The position numbers and the translations under genes were made by a program. From assembly GCF_042664795.1 (NCBI RefSeq), contig NZ_JBHTBN010000002.1, positions 124,001 to 188,000 of the forward strand: DNA of 64,000 bases, in the 5' to 3' direction. This stretch comes from Jejudonia soesokkakensis. GTDB taxonomy: Bacteria > Bacteroidota > Bacteroidia > Flavobacteriales > Flavobacteriaceae. The notes under the pieces are model-generated. The model searched no databases, was not told the DNA's origin, and was given only the letters and a program-made list of their open reading frames with translations. Shown piece after piece: positions 50,281-61,184 of this stretch. Numbering within the stretch: position 1 is the first letter of the stretch; every line of letters starts with the position of its first letter.

Positions 50281-52813
50281 TCTGTTTTTTGATTTTAATA
50301 GATAACTCATTTGATTTTTCATCAAGATCCATAGCAATGGTATCCCCTTCCTTGAGGTTTGAGTTGATAATCTCCTCGGCAAGCGCATCCTCAATATATT
50401 TTTGAATTGCTCGCTTAAGAGGTCTCGCACCATAGTCTTTATCAAATCCTTTATCTGCAATATAATCCTTAGCTTTTTCAGAGAGCTTTAAGGTATATCC
50501 TAAATCGGTTATTCTCTCGAATAACTTTTCTAATTCAATGTCAATGATCTTATGAATGTCTTCTTTTTCAAGCGCATTAAATACCATGACATCATCCACA
50601 CGGTTAAGGAATTCTGGTGCGAAAGCTTTTTTCAAGGCATTCTCGATGATACTTTTTGAGGTAGCATCTGCCTGACTTGCTCTTGCCGTAGTTCCGAAAC
50701 CAACTCCTTGCCCAAAGTCTTTTAGTTTTCGAGCGCCAATATTTGAAGTCATGATGATTATCGTATTTCTAAAATCGATTTTACGACCTAAGCTATCAGT
50801 TAAATGACCATCATCTAATACCTGAAGCAACATATTAAAGACATCTGGGTGTGCTTTTTCTATTTCATCCAGCAGTACCACCGCATAAGGCTTTCTCCTT
50901 ATTTTTTCGGTTAACTGTCCGCCTTCTTCATACCCAACATATCCAGGAGGAGCTCCTACAAGACGTGAGATTGCAAATTTCTCCATGTATTCGCTCATAT
51001 CAATACGAACCAATGCATTTTCAGAATCAAACAGTTCACGGGCGAGTACTTTTGCAAGTTGTGTTTTTCCCACTCCCGTTTGACCGAGGAAAATAAAGGA
51101 ACCAATAGGCTTATTAGGATCTTTTAATCCAGCACGATTTCGTTGAATAGCTTTTACTACTTTGGCCACGGCTTCATCTTGACCAATTACTTTCCCTTTA
51201 ATTAATTGAGGTAATTCTGCCAGTTTATTGCTTTCAGTTTGTGCAATTCTATTTACAGGAACACCTGTCATCATTGAAACAACTTCGGCAACATTCTCTT
51301 CATCTACTGTTTCTCTATGTAATTTTGAATTAGTTTCCCAGGCTTCCTGCTCGGTAGCTAATTCTTTTTCAAGATTTTTTTCATCATCACGAAGCTTTGC
51401 AGCCTCTTCATATTTCTGCTTTTTAACAACAGAATTCTTTAATTCCCGTACTTCTTCAAGCTTGGCCTCAATATTTAATATCTTATCGGGCACATTGATG
51501 TTCGTAATGTGGACGCGAGATCCTGCTTCGTCCAAAGCATCGATAGCTTTGTCTGGAAGAAAACGCTCGGTCATATATCTATTGGTCAATTTCACACAGG
51601 CTTCTAATGCATCATCTGTATACGTTACATTGTGATGTGATTCGTATTTATCTTTTATATTCTGAAGAATTTCAATGGTCTCTTCAACTGAAGTGGGTTC
51701 GACCAATACCTTCTGAAAACGACGTTCTAATGCGCCGTCTTTTTCAATATATTGCCTGTATTCGTCTAAGGTAGTAGCACCAATACACTGGATTTCACCA
51801 CGAGCCAAAGCAGGCTTAAACATATTTGAAGCATCTAGTGATCCTGTGGCGCCACCCGCACCTACAATGGTATGGATTTCGTCAATAAACAAAATGATGT
51901 CATCGTTTTTTTCAAGCTCGTTCATGACGGCTTTCATACGCTCTTCAAACTGTCCGCGGTATTTTGTTCCTGCAACTAAGCTGGCAAGATCAAGTGTTAC
52001 AACACGTTTATCGTATAGAATTCTCGATACTTTACGCTGTGTAATTCGTAGCGCTAACCCTTCGGCTATGGCAGATTTTCCAACGCCAGGTTCTCCAATA
52101 AGTAAGGGATTGTTCTTTTTTCTGCGACTTAATATCTGTGAAACACGCTGTATTTCGGCTTCTCTTCCCACTACAGGATCTAATTTTCCTTCGAGTGCCT
52201 GAGCAGTAAGGTCCCTTCCGAAGTTATCTAAAACAGGTGTTTTAGACTTTTTGCTCCCTTTGTTGTTTCCGCCGGCAAATAAATCTTTACTTTCTTCTTC
52301 TTGAGTAGAATCGTCATTGTCTTCTGGAAACGACTCGCTGGTTGGGGACTCTATATAATCATCATCGTTTGTAATCATAAGTTTAAATTGATCTTTCACA
52401 CCGTCATAATCTACTTTTAATTTATTCAATAATTTTGTCGTGGGATCATTCTCATTTCTTAAAATGCACAACAATAAGTGAGCAGTATTAATCGAAGAAC
52501 TCTGAAATAACTTTGCTTCTAGGAAAGTTGTTTTTAAAGCTCTTTCTGCCTGACGGGTTAAGTGAAGGTTTTTTTTATCATTTTCATTAGTCCCTGCAGC
52601 TGGATTGGCGGGACTTAAAATTTCTACTTTTCTTCGTAATTGAGTTAAATCGATATCGAGTGCGTTCAGAATAGTGACTGCTTTGCCGTTTCCATCACGC
52701 AAAAGACCTAACATTAAATGTTCGGTACCAATGAAATCATGACCTAAACGTAAAGCCTCTTCTTTGCTGTAAGCAATTACATCTTTAACTCTTGGGGAAA
52801 AATTATCATCCAT
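50261..52813 (-). CDS. clpC: ATP-dependent Clp protease ATP-binding subunit ClpC
   Basis: An 850-residue AAA+ unfoldase. Clp N-domain repeats (about 1-145) are followed by the first ATPase with GEPGVGKS, a UVR/middle region (KYEEAAKLRDDEKNLEKELATE), the second ATPase with GQTGVGKT and the C-terminal D2 domain. It feeds ClpP with proteins to degrade. The tail ends in PTES and a stop within a terminator. Confidence 0.95.
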   Translation of the reverse strand: MDDNFSPRVKDVIAYSKEEALRLGHDFIGTEHLMLGLLRDGNGKAVTILNALDIDLTQLRRKVEILSPANPAAGTNENDKKNLHLTRQAERALKTTFLEAKLFQSSSINTAHLLLCILRNENDPTTKLLNKLKVDYDGVKDQFKLMITNDDDYIESPTSESFPEDNDDSTQEEESKDLFAGGNNKGSKKSKTPVLDNFGRDLTAQALEGKLDPVVGREAEIQRVSQILSRRKKNNPLLIGEPGVGKSAIAEGLALRITQRKVSRILYDKRVVTLDLASLVAGTKYRGQFEERMKAVMNELEKNDDIILFIDEIHTIVGAGGATGSLDASNMFKPALARGEIQCIGATTLDEYRQYIEKDGALERRFQKVLVEPTSVEETIEILQNIKDKYESHHNVTYTDDALEACVKLTNRYMTERFLPDKAIDALDEAGSRVHITNINVPDKILNIEAKLEEVRELKNSVVKKQKYEEAAKLRDDEKNLEKELATEQEAWETNSKLHRETVDEENVAEVVSMMTGVPVNRIAQTESNKLAELPQLIKGKVIGQDEAVAKVVKAIQRNRAGLKDPNKPIGSFIFLGQTGVGKTQLAKVLARELFDSENALVRIDMSEYMEKFAISRLVGAPPGYVGYEEGGQLTEKIRRKPYAVVLLDEIEKAHPDVFNMLLQVLDDGHLTDSLGRKIDFRNTIIIMTSNIGARKLKDFGQGVGFGTTARASQADATSKSIIENALKKAFAPEFLNRVDDVMVFNALEKEDIHKIIDIELEKLFERITDLGYTLKLSEKAKDYIADKGFDKDYGARPLKRAIQKYIEDALAEEIINSNLKEGDTIAMDLDEKSNELSIKIKKQKKPTES

Positions 52814-53072
52814 ATATCTAAATTCCTATCTTCTAAAAATACTAAAATTACTAACTAATGGTCAAAAATTGTACCTCTATTTTAAACCTATAAGTAAAAG
52901 GACAAAAAAACCACTTGATATCAAAGGAGATAGCTTAATAGTTATTAAGTAAAAATGGTTAAAATTTGTTAATAAAATCGTGAATAACCGTCGTCTTAAA
53001 TCTTCGGTAAACCCTCAAAATAGTGTATCTTGCTTCATTAGAGTATAACTAATAAAATTAACAAAATAGTAT
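52814..53072. other. Divergent clpC / gyrA intergenic region
   Basis: AT-rich, 259 bases, with promoter-like TATCTTGC near 53025 for gyrA and no exact TAnnTTTG box seen for clpC. Both genes must be driven from here. Confidence 0.45.
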
Positions 53073-55601
53073 ATGGCTGAAGGTGAAAAATTGATTCCAA
53101 TCAACATTGAAGATGAAATGAAATCTGCATATATCGATTATTCGATGTCTGTAATTGTGTCACGTGCCTTACCAGATGTAAGAGATGGTATGAAGCCCGT
53201 TCACAGGCGTGTGCTTTTCGGAATGCATGAATTAGGTATTAGAGCTACAGGTGCCCATAAAAAATCAGCAAGAATTGTAGGAGAGGTGCTGGGTAAATAT
53301 CACCCACATGGAGACACCAGTGTTTACGATGCTATGGTACGTATGGCTCAAGAATGGAGTTTACGGTACTTATTGGTCGATGGTCAGGGTAACTTTGGAT
53401 CCATTGACGGTGATAGTCCGGCAGCGATGCGTTATACAGAAGCTAGAATGCAGAAGATCTCTGAAGACATGCTGGCAGATATTGATAAGGAAACAGTTGA
53501 TCATCAATTAAATTTTGATGATACTCTTCAAGAACCCACCGTTTTACCCACCCGTGTCCCAGGCCTTCTTATTAATGGAGCTTCAGGAATTGCAGTAGGT
53601 ATGGCAACCAATATGCCTCCTCATAACTTATCTGAAGTTATCGACGGTACCATGGCGTATATCGATAATAATGATATTGAGATTGACGAATTGATGCAGC
53701 ACGTAAAAGCGCCAGATTTTCCTACAGGTGGTGTGATTTATGGATACGACGGTGTTAAAGAGGCTTTTCATACTGGAAGAGGTCGTGTAGTGATGCGTGC
53801 TAAAACGAGTTTTGAAGAAGTACAGGGACGCGAATGTATCATTGTTTCTGAAATTCCGTATCAAGTGAATAAGGCAGATATGATTAAAAAGACTGCCGAT
53901 CTGGTCAATGATAAGAAAATTGAAGGGATTTCGAATATTCGTGACGAGAGTGATAGAAAAGGTATGCGCATCGTTTATATTTTAAAACGTGATGCTATTC
54001 CTAATATCGTATTAAATACTTTATTTAAGTATACAGCGCTTCAGTCGAGTTTTAGTGTCAATAATATTGCCCTGGTAAAAGGGAGGCCACAAATGCTCAA
54101 TTTAAAAGAGCTGATTCATTATTTCGTTGAGCACCGTCATGAAGTGGTAGTTCGTAGAACAGAATATTTACTTCGGAAAGCTAAGGAGAGAGCACATATA
54201 CTAGAAGGACTTATTATAGCTTCAGATAATATTGATGAAGTAATTCGTTTGATACGAGCGTCGGCAAATGCAGATGAAGCCAGAGAAACGTTAATGAAAA
54301 CGTTTGAGCTTTCAGAAATACAAGCTAAAGCTATAGTCGAAATGAGATTGCGCCAGTTAACAGGACTGGAACAAGACAAATTACGTAGCGAGTATGAAGA
54401 GTTGATGAATACCATTGCCGACTACGAGGATATTCTTGATAAGAAAGAACGTCGAATGGATATTATTAAGGAAGAACTTCAGGAAATAAAGAATAAATAT
54501 GGTGATGAACGTCGTTCGGTTATCGAATATGCTGGTGGGGACGTGAGTATTACCGATTTAATACCCGATGAAAAAGTAGTTCTAACTATTTCTCATGCTG
54601 GGTATATTAAACGAACCTCTCTTACCGAATATAAAACACAAAATAGAGGAGGCGTCGGTCAAAAAGCTTCAGCTACCAGAAATGAAGATTTCTTAGAACA
54701 CTTATTTGTAGGGACCAATCACCAGTATATGTTATTCTTTACACAAAAAGGAAAATGTTTCTGGATGCGAGTCTTTGAAATACCAGAAGGAAGTAAAAGT
54801 TCAAAAGGGAGAGCCATTCAAAACTTAATCAATCTGGAACCAGACGATAAAGTGATGGCATTTATCTGTACTCAGGACCTTAAGGATGAAGAGTATGTAA
54901 ATAGTCGTTATGTCATTATGGCAACGAAGAAGGGTCAGGTTAAAAAGACGCCTTTAGAACAATATTCACGACCTAGAACTAATGGGATTAATGCTATTAC
55001 TATAAAAGATGGCGATGAGCTGCTAGAAGCAAAATTAACAAGAGGTGACAGCCAGGTCATGCTAGCTGTTAAATCTGGAAAAGCGATACGCTTTGAAGAA
55101 GAAAAAACACGTCCTATGGGCAGAAATGCCTCAGGGGTACGCGGAATTCGATTAGCCGATAAAAAAGATGAAGTCGTTGGAATGATCGCGATAAACGATC
55201 AGGAATCTGAAATTTTAGTAGTTTCTGAAGGCGGATACGGTAAACGATCTAGCATAGAGGATTATAGAATTACAAATCGTGGAGGAAAAGGTGTTAAAAC
55301 CATAAATGTTACTGAAAAAACTGGTAAATTAGTGGCCATCAAGAATGTAACAGATGCAGATGATCTTATGATTATCAATAAGTCTGGAATTGCCATTCGA
55401 ATGGAAGTCGCAGATTTACGTGTTATGGGAAGAGCTACTCAGGGAGTTCGTCTTATTAAAGTTAGAGCAGACGATTCCATTGCGGCAGTCGCCAAAGTAA
55501 TGCATGATGAAGACGAAGTAAATGAAGAGGATATAATAGAAGCAAATGACAATGGCACACCTCTTGATACTAATGAAACACAAACCGATAATAACGAATA
55601 A
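53073..55601 (+). CDS. gyrA: DNA gyrase subunit A
   Basis: An 842-residue protein of the type II topoisomerase A family. The catalytic Tyr121 lies in RYTEARM. The quinolone region HPHGDTSVYDAM has Thr82 where E. coli has Ser83. C-terminal beta-pinwheel repeats carry the gyrase box in QNRGGVGQKAS. An acidic tail follows. Gyrase introduces negative supercoils with GyrB. Confidence 0.96.
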   Translation: MAEGEKLIPINIEDEMKSAYIDYSMSVIVSRALPDVRDGMKPVHRRVLFGMHELGIRATGAHKKSARIVGEVLGKYHPHGDTSVYDAMVRMAQEWSLRYLLVDGQGNFGSIDGDSPAAMRYTEARMQKISEDMLADIDKETVDHQLNFDDTLQEPTVLPTRVPGLLINGASGIAVGMATNMPPHNLSEVIDGTMAYIDNNDIEIDELMQHVKAPDFPTGGVIYGYDGVKEAFHTGRGRVVMRAKTSFEEVQGRECIIVSEIPYQVNKADMIKKTADLVNDKKIEGISNIRDESDRKGMRIVYILKRDAIPNIVLNTLFKYTALQSSFSVNNIALVKGRPQMLNLKELIHYFVEHRHEVVVRRTEYLLRKAKERAHILEGLIIASDNIDEVIRLIRASANADEARETLMKTFELSEIQAKAIVEMRLRQLTGLEQDKLRSEYEELMNTIADYEDILDKKERRMDIIKEELQEIKNKYGDERRSVIEYAGGDVSITDLIPDEKVVLTISHAGYIKRTSLTEYKTQNRGGVGQKASATRNEDFLEHLFVGTNHQYMLFFTQKGKCFWMRVFEIPEGSKSSKGRAIQNLINLEPDDKVMAFICTQDLKDEEYVNSRYVIMATKKGQVKKTPLEQYSRPRTNGINAITIKDGDELLEAKLTRGDSQVMLAVKSGKAIRFEEEKTRPMGRNASGVRGIRLADKKDEVVGMIAINDQESEILVVSEGGYGKRSSIEDYRITNRGGKGVKTINVTEKTGKLVAIKNVTDADDLMIINKSGIAIRMEVADLRVMGRATQGVRLIKVRADDSIAAVAKVMHDEDEVNEEDIIEANDNGTPLDTNETQTDNNE

Positions 55602-55616
55602 CTTAATTACTACAAC

Positions 55617-56873
55617 ATGAAAAAACAAATAGTAACTGTAGCAATTGCATTAATTACTGCAGTGTCTTTTGGACAAAAGAAAGAAGTTAAAAAAGCTGCA
55701 AAAGAAGTAAAATCAAAAGATTATGCTGCTGCATTATCCCTTTTATCAGAAGCAGAAGGCTTATTGGGCTCTGCAGATGAAGAAACCAAAGGATTGTATT
55801 ATATTACAAAAGCTGAAGCATTATCAGGTTCTGCTGGTAATGACTTTTCAAAATTAAAAATGGCAGCAGATGCGTTAGTGAAAGCGAAAGAAACTGACCC
55901 AAGCTTATTTAATGAAATTGAAGCTATTACACTTGAACTTCGCGCAGCACTAGTAAATAGTGCTATCAAAGATCAAAATGCGAATAACTATAAAATGGCA
56001 TCAGATAAACTGTATACTAGTTATACTATAAGCAAAAAAGACACTTCAGATTTATATTACGCAGCTGGTAACGCTATTAATAATGAAGACTATGATACTG
56101 CATTAACGTATTATAAAATGCTTAATGATTTAGGATTTACGGATATCAAAAAAGAATATATAGCAACCAATAAAACTACTGGTGAGATTGAAACTTTTGG
56201 ATCTATTGGAGAAAGAGATTTAATTGTAAAATCTGGAGAGTACTCAAACCCTTCCATTCGAAAAACAGATTCTAAAAGAGGAGAGGTTCTTAGAAATATT
56301 ACCCTGATTTACATAGAAAAAGGGGAAGACGATAAAGCTTCAGAATTAATTAAATCTGCAAGAGCAGAAAACCCAGAAGATACAGGTCTATTGAGAGCAG
56401 ATGCTGACATGGCTTATAGAATGGGTGACATGCAACGATACAATTCATTGATGAATGAAATCATTGCTACAGATCCTAATAATCCTGATATACACTTTAG
56501 TCTTGGTATTGCAGCTTCAGAGCTGGGAGAAAAAGAAAAAGCTATGGAATATTATGAAAGAGCTATTGAATTAAAACCGGATTATGCAGGAGCTTTAATA
56601 AATTTAGGAGCTCTAAAACTTGAGAAAGAAGCTTCAATTGTTGAAGAAATGAACGGTCTAGGAACTTCAAGAGCAGACAATGCTCGTTATGATGAACTTA
56701 AGGCTGAGCGTGAAGCACTCTATAGAGAAGTGGCTGCCCACTTTGAAAAAGCAGTCGTCATTGAAGAAGATAATGTTGGACTTGTAAAAACTCTTGTTAA
56801 TATTTACAGCCAATTAGGAGAGGACGCCAAGAAAGATGCTATGAAAGCGAAACTTGATAAAATGCAACAATAG
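55617..56873 (+). CDS. Secreted TPR-repeat protein downstream of gyrA
   Basis: A 418-residue protein with a signal peptide (VAIALITAVSFGQ, cleaved near residue 19) and many tetratricopeptide repeats (PDIHFSLGIAASELGEKEKAMEYYERAIELKP and others, separate units). It lies 15 bases after gyrA, so it probably shares a transcript. The partner is unknown. Confidence 0.82.
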   Translation: MKKQIVTVAIALITAVSFGQKKEVKKAAKEVKSKDYAAALSLLSEAEGLLGSADEETKGLYYITKAEALSGSAGNDFSKLKMAADALVKAKETDPSLFNEIEAITLELRAALVNSAIKDQNANNYKMASDKLYTSYTISKKDTSDLYYAAGNAINNEDYDTALTYYKMLNDLGFTDIKKEYIATNKTTGEIETFGSIGERDLIVKSGEYSNPSIRKTDSKRGEVLRNITLIYIEKGEDDKASELIKSARAENPEDTGLLRADADMAYRMGDMQRYNSLMNEIIATDPNNPDIHFSLGIAASELGEKEKAMEYYERAIELKPDYAGALINLGALKLEKEASIVEEMNGLGTSRADNARYDELKAEREALYREVAAHFEKAVVIEEDNVGLVKTLVNIYSQLGEDAKKDAMKAKLDKMQQ

Positions 56874-56889
56874 ATAAATAGTATTATAT

Positions 56890-56924
56890 AAAAAAAGCCT
56901 CAAATTTATTTGAGGCTTTTTTAT
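56890..56924. terminator. Bidirectional terminator between TPR and NlpC/P60 genes
   Basis: AAAAAAGCCTCAAAT and ATTTGAGGCTTTTTT. T runs exist on both strands, fitting convergent genes. Confidence 0.9.
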
Positions 56925-57670
56925 ATGATGCGTTTAATGACTCGTAGTTTATGTGTATGTTCTCGTTTGTCATAATTGAAAATTCCTGAATGATCCAAAC
57001 GATCAATGCGTACATGACCATGTGCATGAATGATATAGTTATCTTTCATAATAATTCCCACATGTGTGATGGCTCCTTCTGTATTGTCAAAAAAAGCAAG
57101 ATCTCCGGGTTCACTTTCCTCAATAAAGCTCAATGCTTCCCCTTGTCCTGCTTGCATACTCGCATCTCGAAGTAATTTATATCCGTTAATTTTGTATACC
57201 ATTTGAGTAAAACCGCTACAATCAATTCCAAACGGTGTTTTGCCACCCCACAAATAGGGTGCATTTAAATATAATAGCGCAGTTTCAATTAGTTTTTCTT
57301 TCTGAAGCACTCCTGAAACTGTTTTACCTTCAAAGGTATGCTTCAAGTAGGTCGTTGCACTTACAGTACTTCCTAGCGGTATGGAAAGTAGGTGTTTGTT
57401 TTTGTCTGAAACAACTTCTACCAAGTCTGCTGAAAGTTGAGTAGGTCTATTTTTTTCTGAAACATAGTCCTCTTCATTGATTAAAAGAAATTGTTTGTTA
57501 TCTATCCAGCCTTCGTATCGGTCAAATTCAAGGCGTATCCGACTCCATTTTTTTCGCTGTTCTAATACTTTAAACAATTCCCCATACAAAATCTGTGAAA
57601 CCAATTCACTTGTGTCACTGGCTTCAAATCTAAGAGGAACTATACTAAGATGACAAATACCGTATTTCAT
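56921..57670 (-). CDS. NlpC/P60-family cell-wall peptidase with SH3 region
   Basis: A 249-residue protein. An N-terminal SH3-like region (about 15-110) is followed by the catalytic domain with GIDCSGFTQMVYKING (catalytic Cys), and HVGIIMKDNYIIHAHGHVR (catalytic His). Such enzymes cut the peptide stem of peptidoglycan. No signal peptide is visible at the N-terminus, so localisation is uncertain. Confidence 0.86.
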   Translation of the reverse strand: MKYGICHLSIVPLRFEASDTSELVSQILYGELFKVLEQRKKWSRIRLEFDRYEGWIDNKQFLLINEEDYVSEKNRPTQLSADLVEVVSDKNKHLLSIPLGSTVSATTYLKHTFEGKTVSGVLQKEKLIETALLYLNAPYLWGGKTPFGIDCSGFTQMVYKINGYKLLRDASMQAGQGEALSFIEESEPGDLAFFDNTEGAITHVGIIMKDNYIIHAHGHVRIDRLDHSGIFNYDKREHTHKLRVIKRII

Positions 57671-57694
57671 CCGGGTAGAGGCTAGGTATTTGTA

Positions 57695-58873
57695 TTAGTT
57701 TCTTTCTATAACCATTGCAGAGGCGCCACCACCACCATTGCAAATCGCTGCGGCACCAATTTTGGCGTCTTTTTGTTTTAAAATATTCAATAAAGTGATA
57801 ACGATACGTACTCCACTGCATCCTAATGGATGTCCTAAAGAAACAGCACCACCATTAATATTAACATTGCTGCTATCGAGACCTAAAATTTTCATGTTCG
57901 CTAAGCCAACTACCGAGAAGGCCTCATTAAATTCAAAATAATCTACATCATCCTTTTGAATTCCTGCTTTTGCTAAAGCTTTTGGTAACGCTTTTGAAGG
58001 GGCTGTAGTGAACCATTCTGGTTCGTGAGCAGCATCTGCATAGCCAGTAATAGTAGCTAAAGGAGTCAATCCAAGCGCTTTTGCTTTTTCCTCACTCATT
58101 AAAACAACTGCACCAGCACCATCGTTAATCGTTGAAGCGTTTGCAGCAGTGACCGTTCCATCTTTACTAAAGGCAGCACGTAGTGTTGGAATTTTATCCA
58201 TACGTACGTTTTTATATTCTTCATCTTCAGAAACAATAACAGGCTCACCTCTTCTTTGTGGTACTTCTACAGGTATTACTTCATCGGCAAAGTTCCCTTC
58301 ACTCCACGCTTTTGCAGAGCGGTTGTACGATTCTATGGCAAAAGCATCTTGCTCTTCTCTGGAGAAATTATATTTTGTAGCACAAGCATCTGCGCAAACT
58401 CCCATGGCATTTTGATCGTAGGCATCTACCAGACCGTCTTTTTGCATACCATCTATTAGGGTTTGAGGTCCAAATTTGTGGCCGTTGCGTAAATGAACAT
58501 AATGCGGAATGTTACTCATGCTTTCCATACCTCCAGCGACAACCACTTCGGCATCTCCTAATGCAATAGCCTGCGCGGCATTCATCATGGCTTTCATACC
58601 AGATGCACAAACTTTATTTACAGTCGTACATGGAACTGTATTTGGAATACCAGCATGCATCGCTGCTTGCCTTGCAGGGGCCTGACCTACACCAGCCTGT
58701 ACCACATTTCCCATATATACTTCCTGAACTTCCGCAGGATCTAGATGTATTTTAGATAAAGCACCCTTAATTGCCGCAGTACCTAACTGGACAGCAGTTA
58801 ACGATGATAAACTACCCATAAAGCTTCCAATAGGGGTTCTTACAGCAGATACGATGACAACTTTTTTACTCAT
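57695..58873 (-). CDS. Acetyl-CoA C-acyltransferase (thiolase)
   Basis: A 392-residue thiolase with the acyl-Cys motif NKVCASGMKAM (nucleophile Cys89), FNEAFSVVG, and the C-terminal HPLGCSGVRI. It joins two acyl-CoA units, or cleaves 3-oxoacyl-CoA in fatty acid degradation; the direction cannot be decided from the sequence. An exact promoter lies upstream. Confidence 0.93.
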   Translation of the reverse strand: MSKKVVIVSAVRTPIGSFMGSLSSLTAVQLGTAAIKGALSKIHLDPAEVQEVYMGNVVQAGVGQAPARQAAMHAGIPNTVPCTTVNKVCASGMKAMMNAAQAIALGDAEVVVAGGMESMSNIPHYVHLRNGHKFGPQTLIDGMQKDGLVDAYDQNAMGVCADACATKYNFSREEQDAFAIESYNRSAKAWSEGNFADEVIPVEVPQRRGEPVIVSEDEEYKNVRMDKIPTLRAAFSKDGTVTAANASTINDGAGAVVLMSEEKAKALGLTPLATITGYADAAHEPEWFTTAPSKALPKALAKAGIQKDDVDYFEFNEAFSVVGLANMKILGLDSSNVNINGGAVSLGHPLGCSGVRIVITLLNILKQKDAKIGAAAICNGGGGASAMVIERN

Positions 58874-58915
58874 TATAGAATATATTTTCTGAATTTTATT
58901 AAATCAAATGAACCA

Positions 58916-58946
58916 CAAATTTACATATTATAAAACGATTTTTCAA
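58916..58946 (-). promoter_or_regulatory. Promoter of the thiolase gene
   Basis: On the minus strand TTG (58944-58946), then 20 bases, then TAAATTTG (58916-58923), 43 bases before the ATG at 58873. Fits the phylum consensus exactly. Confidence 0.8.
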
Positions 58947-59012
58947 TCTATCATCTTCGGTTTTGGGATTAATGAAGTCTTATTTATACCTTTACTACTC
59001 CAATAGAACTGA

Positions 59013-61058
59013 ATGAAGAATTTTTTCTCACTTATCACTAAAAATCAGTCACTGATTTACAAAGTATTTCTATTCTTACTTTCCACATTTTTAGTGATTT
59101 ATCTCTTACCGAAAGGAGGGCAATTTAAATATGATTTTCAGAAAGGGAAACCATGGCAGTATGAGAACCTATATGCCGATTTTAGTTTTACTATTAAAAA
59201 AGATACCGAAACTCTTGAAAATGAAAAGGAATCTGTAAGAGCGAATAGTATTCCATTTTTTGATAAGGACATTTCTATTGCTGAAGCTAGTAAGCTTCAG
59301 TTTAAAGATTTTTTTGAAGAATCTTATAGTGATTCCCTTTATAAAAGTTCCAAGGCTTCAGTAGCCAGAGTTGGAAACAACATACTTTCAGAAATATATA
59401 AGAACGGGGTAATAGACGAAATTAATGGATATCCCAAAGACAAATTAGTATATCTAAAAAACGGGAATGAACTTGAAGAGATTAATTACGGGCAGCTTTT
59501 CAGAAAAAATGATTTAGAAAATTTTATAGCAACTACTTCTAAGGCTGAAGGTATTGACGATGCCACCCTACTGTTAACTCAGTTACTAAATAGGACGGTA
59601 CAGCCTAACATAGCTTTAAATGCAGATCTGACTGAAGAAGCAATCAATGCCGAAATTGAAGCTATTAACCCTAACCGCGGAATTATTGAGAAGGGTGCTC
59701 GAATCATCGCAAAAGGGGAAGTAGTAGAAGGTGATACCTTTCAGATACTAAACTCACTTAGAAATGAATATCAGTCGCAGGTATGGAGCAACTCTAATTA
59801 CAATTGGCTTCTTGTTGGTTATTCCATTTTAGTCTCTCTTGTTTTTTTAATGCTGTATTTATTTTTACATAAGTACCGACCTCGCATTTTTGAAAATAAC
59901 ACAAAGGTTACTTTTATTTTCTTTAATGTTATACTAATGGTATTGCTCACGACTATTGTTGTGAAGTGGGATGCAGTATATGTTTATGTTGTGCCTTTAT
60001 GTATTTTACCGCTGATTCTAAAAGCCTTTTTCGACCCTAGACTTGGTTTGTTTGTTCATGTGCTTACTGTTTTGCTTTTAGGATTTATTGTACCTAATAG
60101 TTTTGAATTTCTCTTTTTACAGACCATTGCTGGTATTGTAACCATCTTAACCGTTTCTGAGTTGTACCGTCGTGCTAATTTATTTATTTCGGTAGGGCAA
60201 ATCACTTTGGTTTATATCGTAGGATATTTTGCCTTTTTCTTAATCCAAGAAGGAAGTATAATTTCTTTAGAATGGCAAACCTTAGGCTATTTTGTGTTGG
60301 CTGGTCTTGCTACACTTTTTGCACATCCTCTGATTTACTTTTATGAGAAAATTTTTGGTTTGGTGTCTGATGTTTCTTTGTTAGAATTGAGTGATACGAA
60401 TTCAAAATTGCTGAAAGAACTTTCAAACAAGGCGCCTGGGACGTTTCACCACTCTTTAAATGTGGCGAATTTAGCGGAAGCTGCTGCCAATGAAATTGGT
60501 GCCAATTCTATGTTAGTACGAGTAGGAGCATTGTACCACGATATAGGCAAAATGATCAATCCAACCAATTTTACAGAAAATCAGGTGAATTCTGTGAACA
60601 CTCATAACGAATTAGAACCTACCGAAAGTGCGCGTATCATTATTGGTCATGTTATCAATGGAATTGAGATTGCCAGAAAAAATAACCTTCCAGATAGAGT
60701 AATAGATTTTATTAGAACGCATCACGGGACAAGTGTCGTGTATTATTTTTATAAAAAAGAACAAGAATTAAACGGTGAGGCAAAATTGGAAGATTTTCAA
60801 TATCCTGGTCCCATTCCCTTTTCTAAAGAGACAGCAATCTTAATGATGGCAGACAGCGTAGAGGCAGCGAGCAAGAGTTTGAAAGAGCCTACTTCAACGA
60901 AAATTGATGCGTTTGTAGAAAAAATTGTAGACGGACAAATGGAGCAGGGCCAATTCCTAAATGCAAATATTACGTTTAAGGAGATTCAAATTATTAAGAA
61001 AGTATTGAAAAAGAAACTGAACAATATCTACCATTTGCGTGTAGAATATCCTGAATAA
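59013..61058 (+). CDS. HD-domain membrane protein, PgpH-like (predicted cyclic-di-AMP phosphodiesterase)
   Basis: A 681-residue protein. One N-terminal membrane segment and an extracytosolic region (about 40-260) are followed by seven membrane segments (about 265-460, 7TMR-HD type) and a C-terminal HD domain. That domain has the HHSLNVANLAEAAANEIG / GALYHDIGKMINP / HNELEP / IRTHHGTSVVYYFY metal-binding pattern. Characterised relatives hydrolyse cyclic di-AMP. Confidence 0.88.
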   Translation: MKNFFSLITKNQSLIYKVFLFLLSTFLVIYLLPKGGQFKYDFQKGKPWQYENLYADFSFTIKKDTETLENEKESVRANSIPFFDKDISIAEASKLQFKDFFEESYSDSLYKSSKASVARVGNNILSEIYKNGVIDEINGYPKDKLVYLKNGNELEEINYGQLFRKNDLENFIATTSKAEGIDDATLLLTQLLNRTVQPNIALNADLTEEAINAEIEAINPNRGIIEKGARIIAKGEVVEGDTFQILNSLRNEYQSQVWSNSNYNWLLVGYSILVSLVFLMLYLFLHKYRPRIFENNTKVTFIFFNVILMVLLTTIVVKWDAVYVYVVPLCILPLILKAFFDPRLGLFVHVLTVLLLGFIVPNSFEFLFLQTIAGIVTILTVSELYRRANLFISVGQITLVYIVGYFAFFLIQEGSIISLEWQTLGYFVLAGLATLFAHPLIYFYEKIFGLVSDVSLLELSDTNSKLLKELSNKAPGTFHHSLNVANLAEAAANEIGANSMLVRVGALYHDIGKMINPTNFTENQVNSVNTHNELEPTESARIIIGHVINGIEIARKNNLPDRVIDFIRTHHGTSVVYYFYKKEQELNGEAKLEDFQYPGPIPFSKETAILMMADSVEAASKSLKEPTSTKIDAFVEKIVDGQMEQGQFLNANITFKEIQIIKKVLKKKLNNIYHLRVEYPE

Positions 61059-61065
61059 ACAAAAA

Positions 61066-61092
61066 ATCCCCAATCATTGATTGAGGATTCAT
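61066..61092 (-). terminator. Terminator after tRNA-Arg and HD gene
   Basis: ATCCTCAATCA-A-TGATTGGGGAT on the minus strand is followed by a T run, ending the tRNA transcript. It lies within the HD gene's 3' leader too. Confidence 0.75.
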
Positions 61093-61093
61093 G

Positions 61094-61167
<74 letters not shown>

Positions 61168-61184
61168 CAATAAAATAAGTTTAT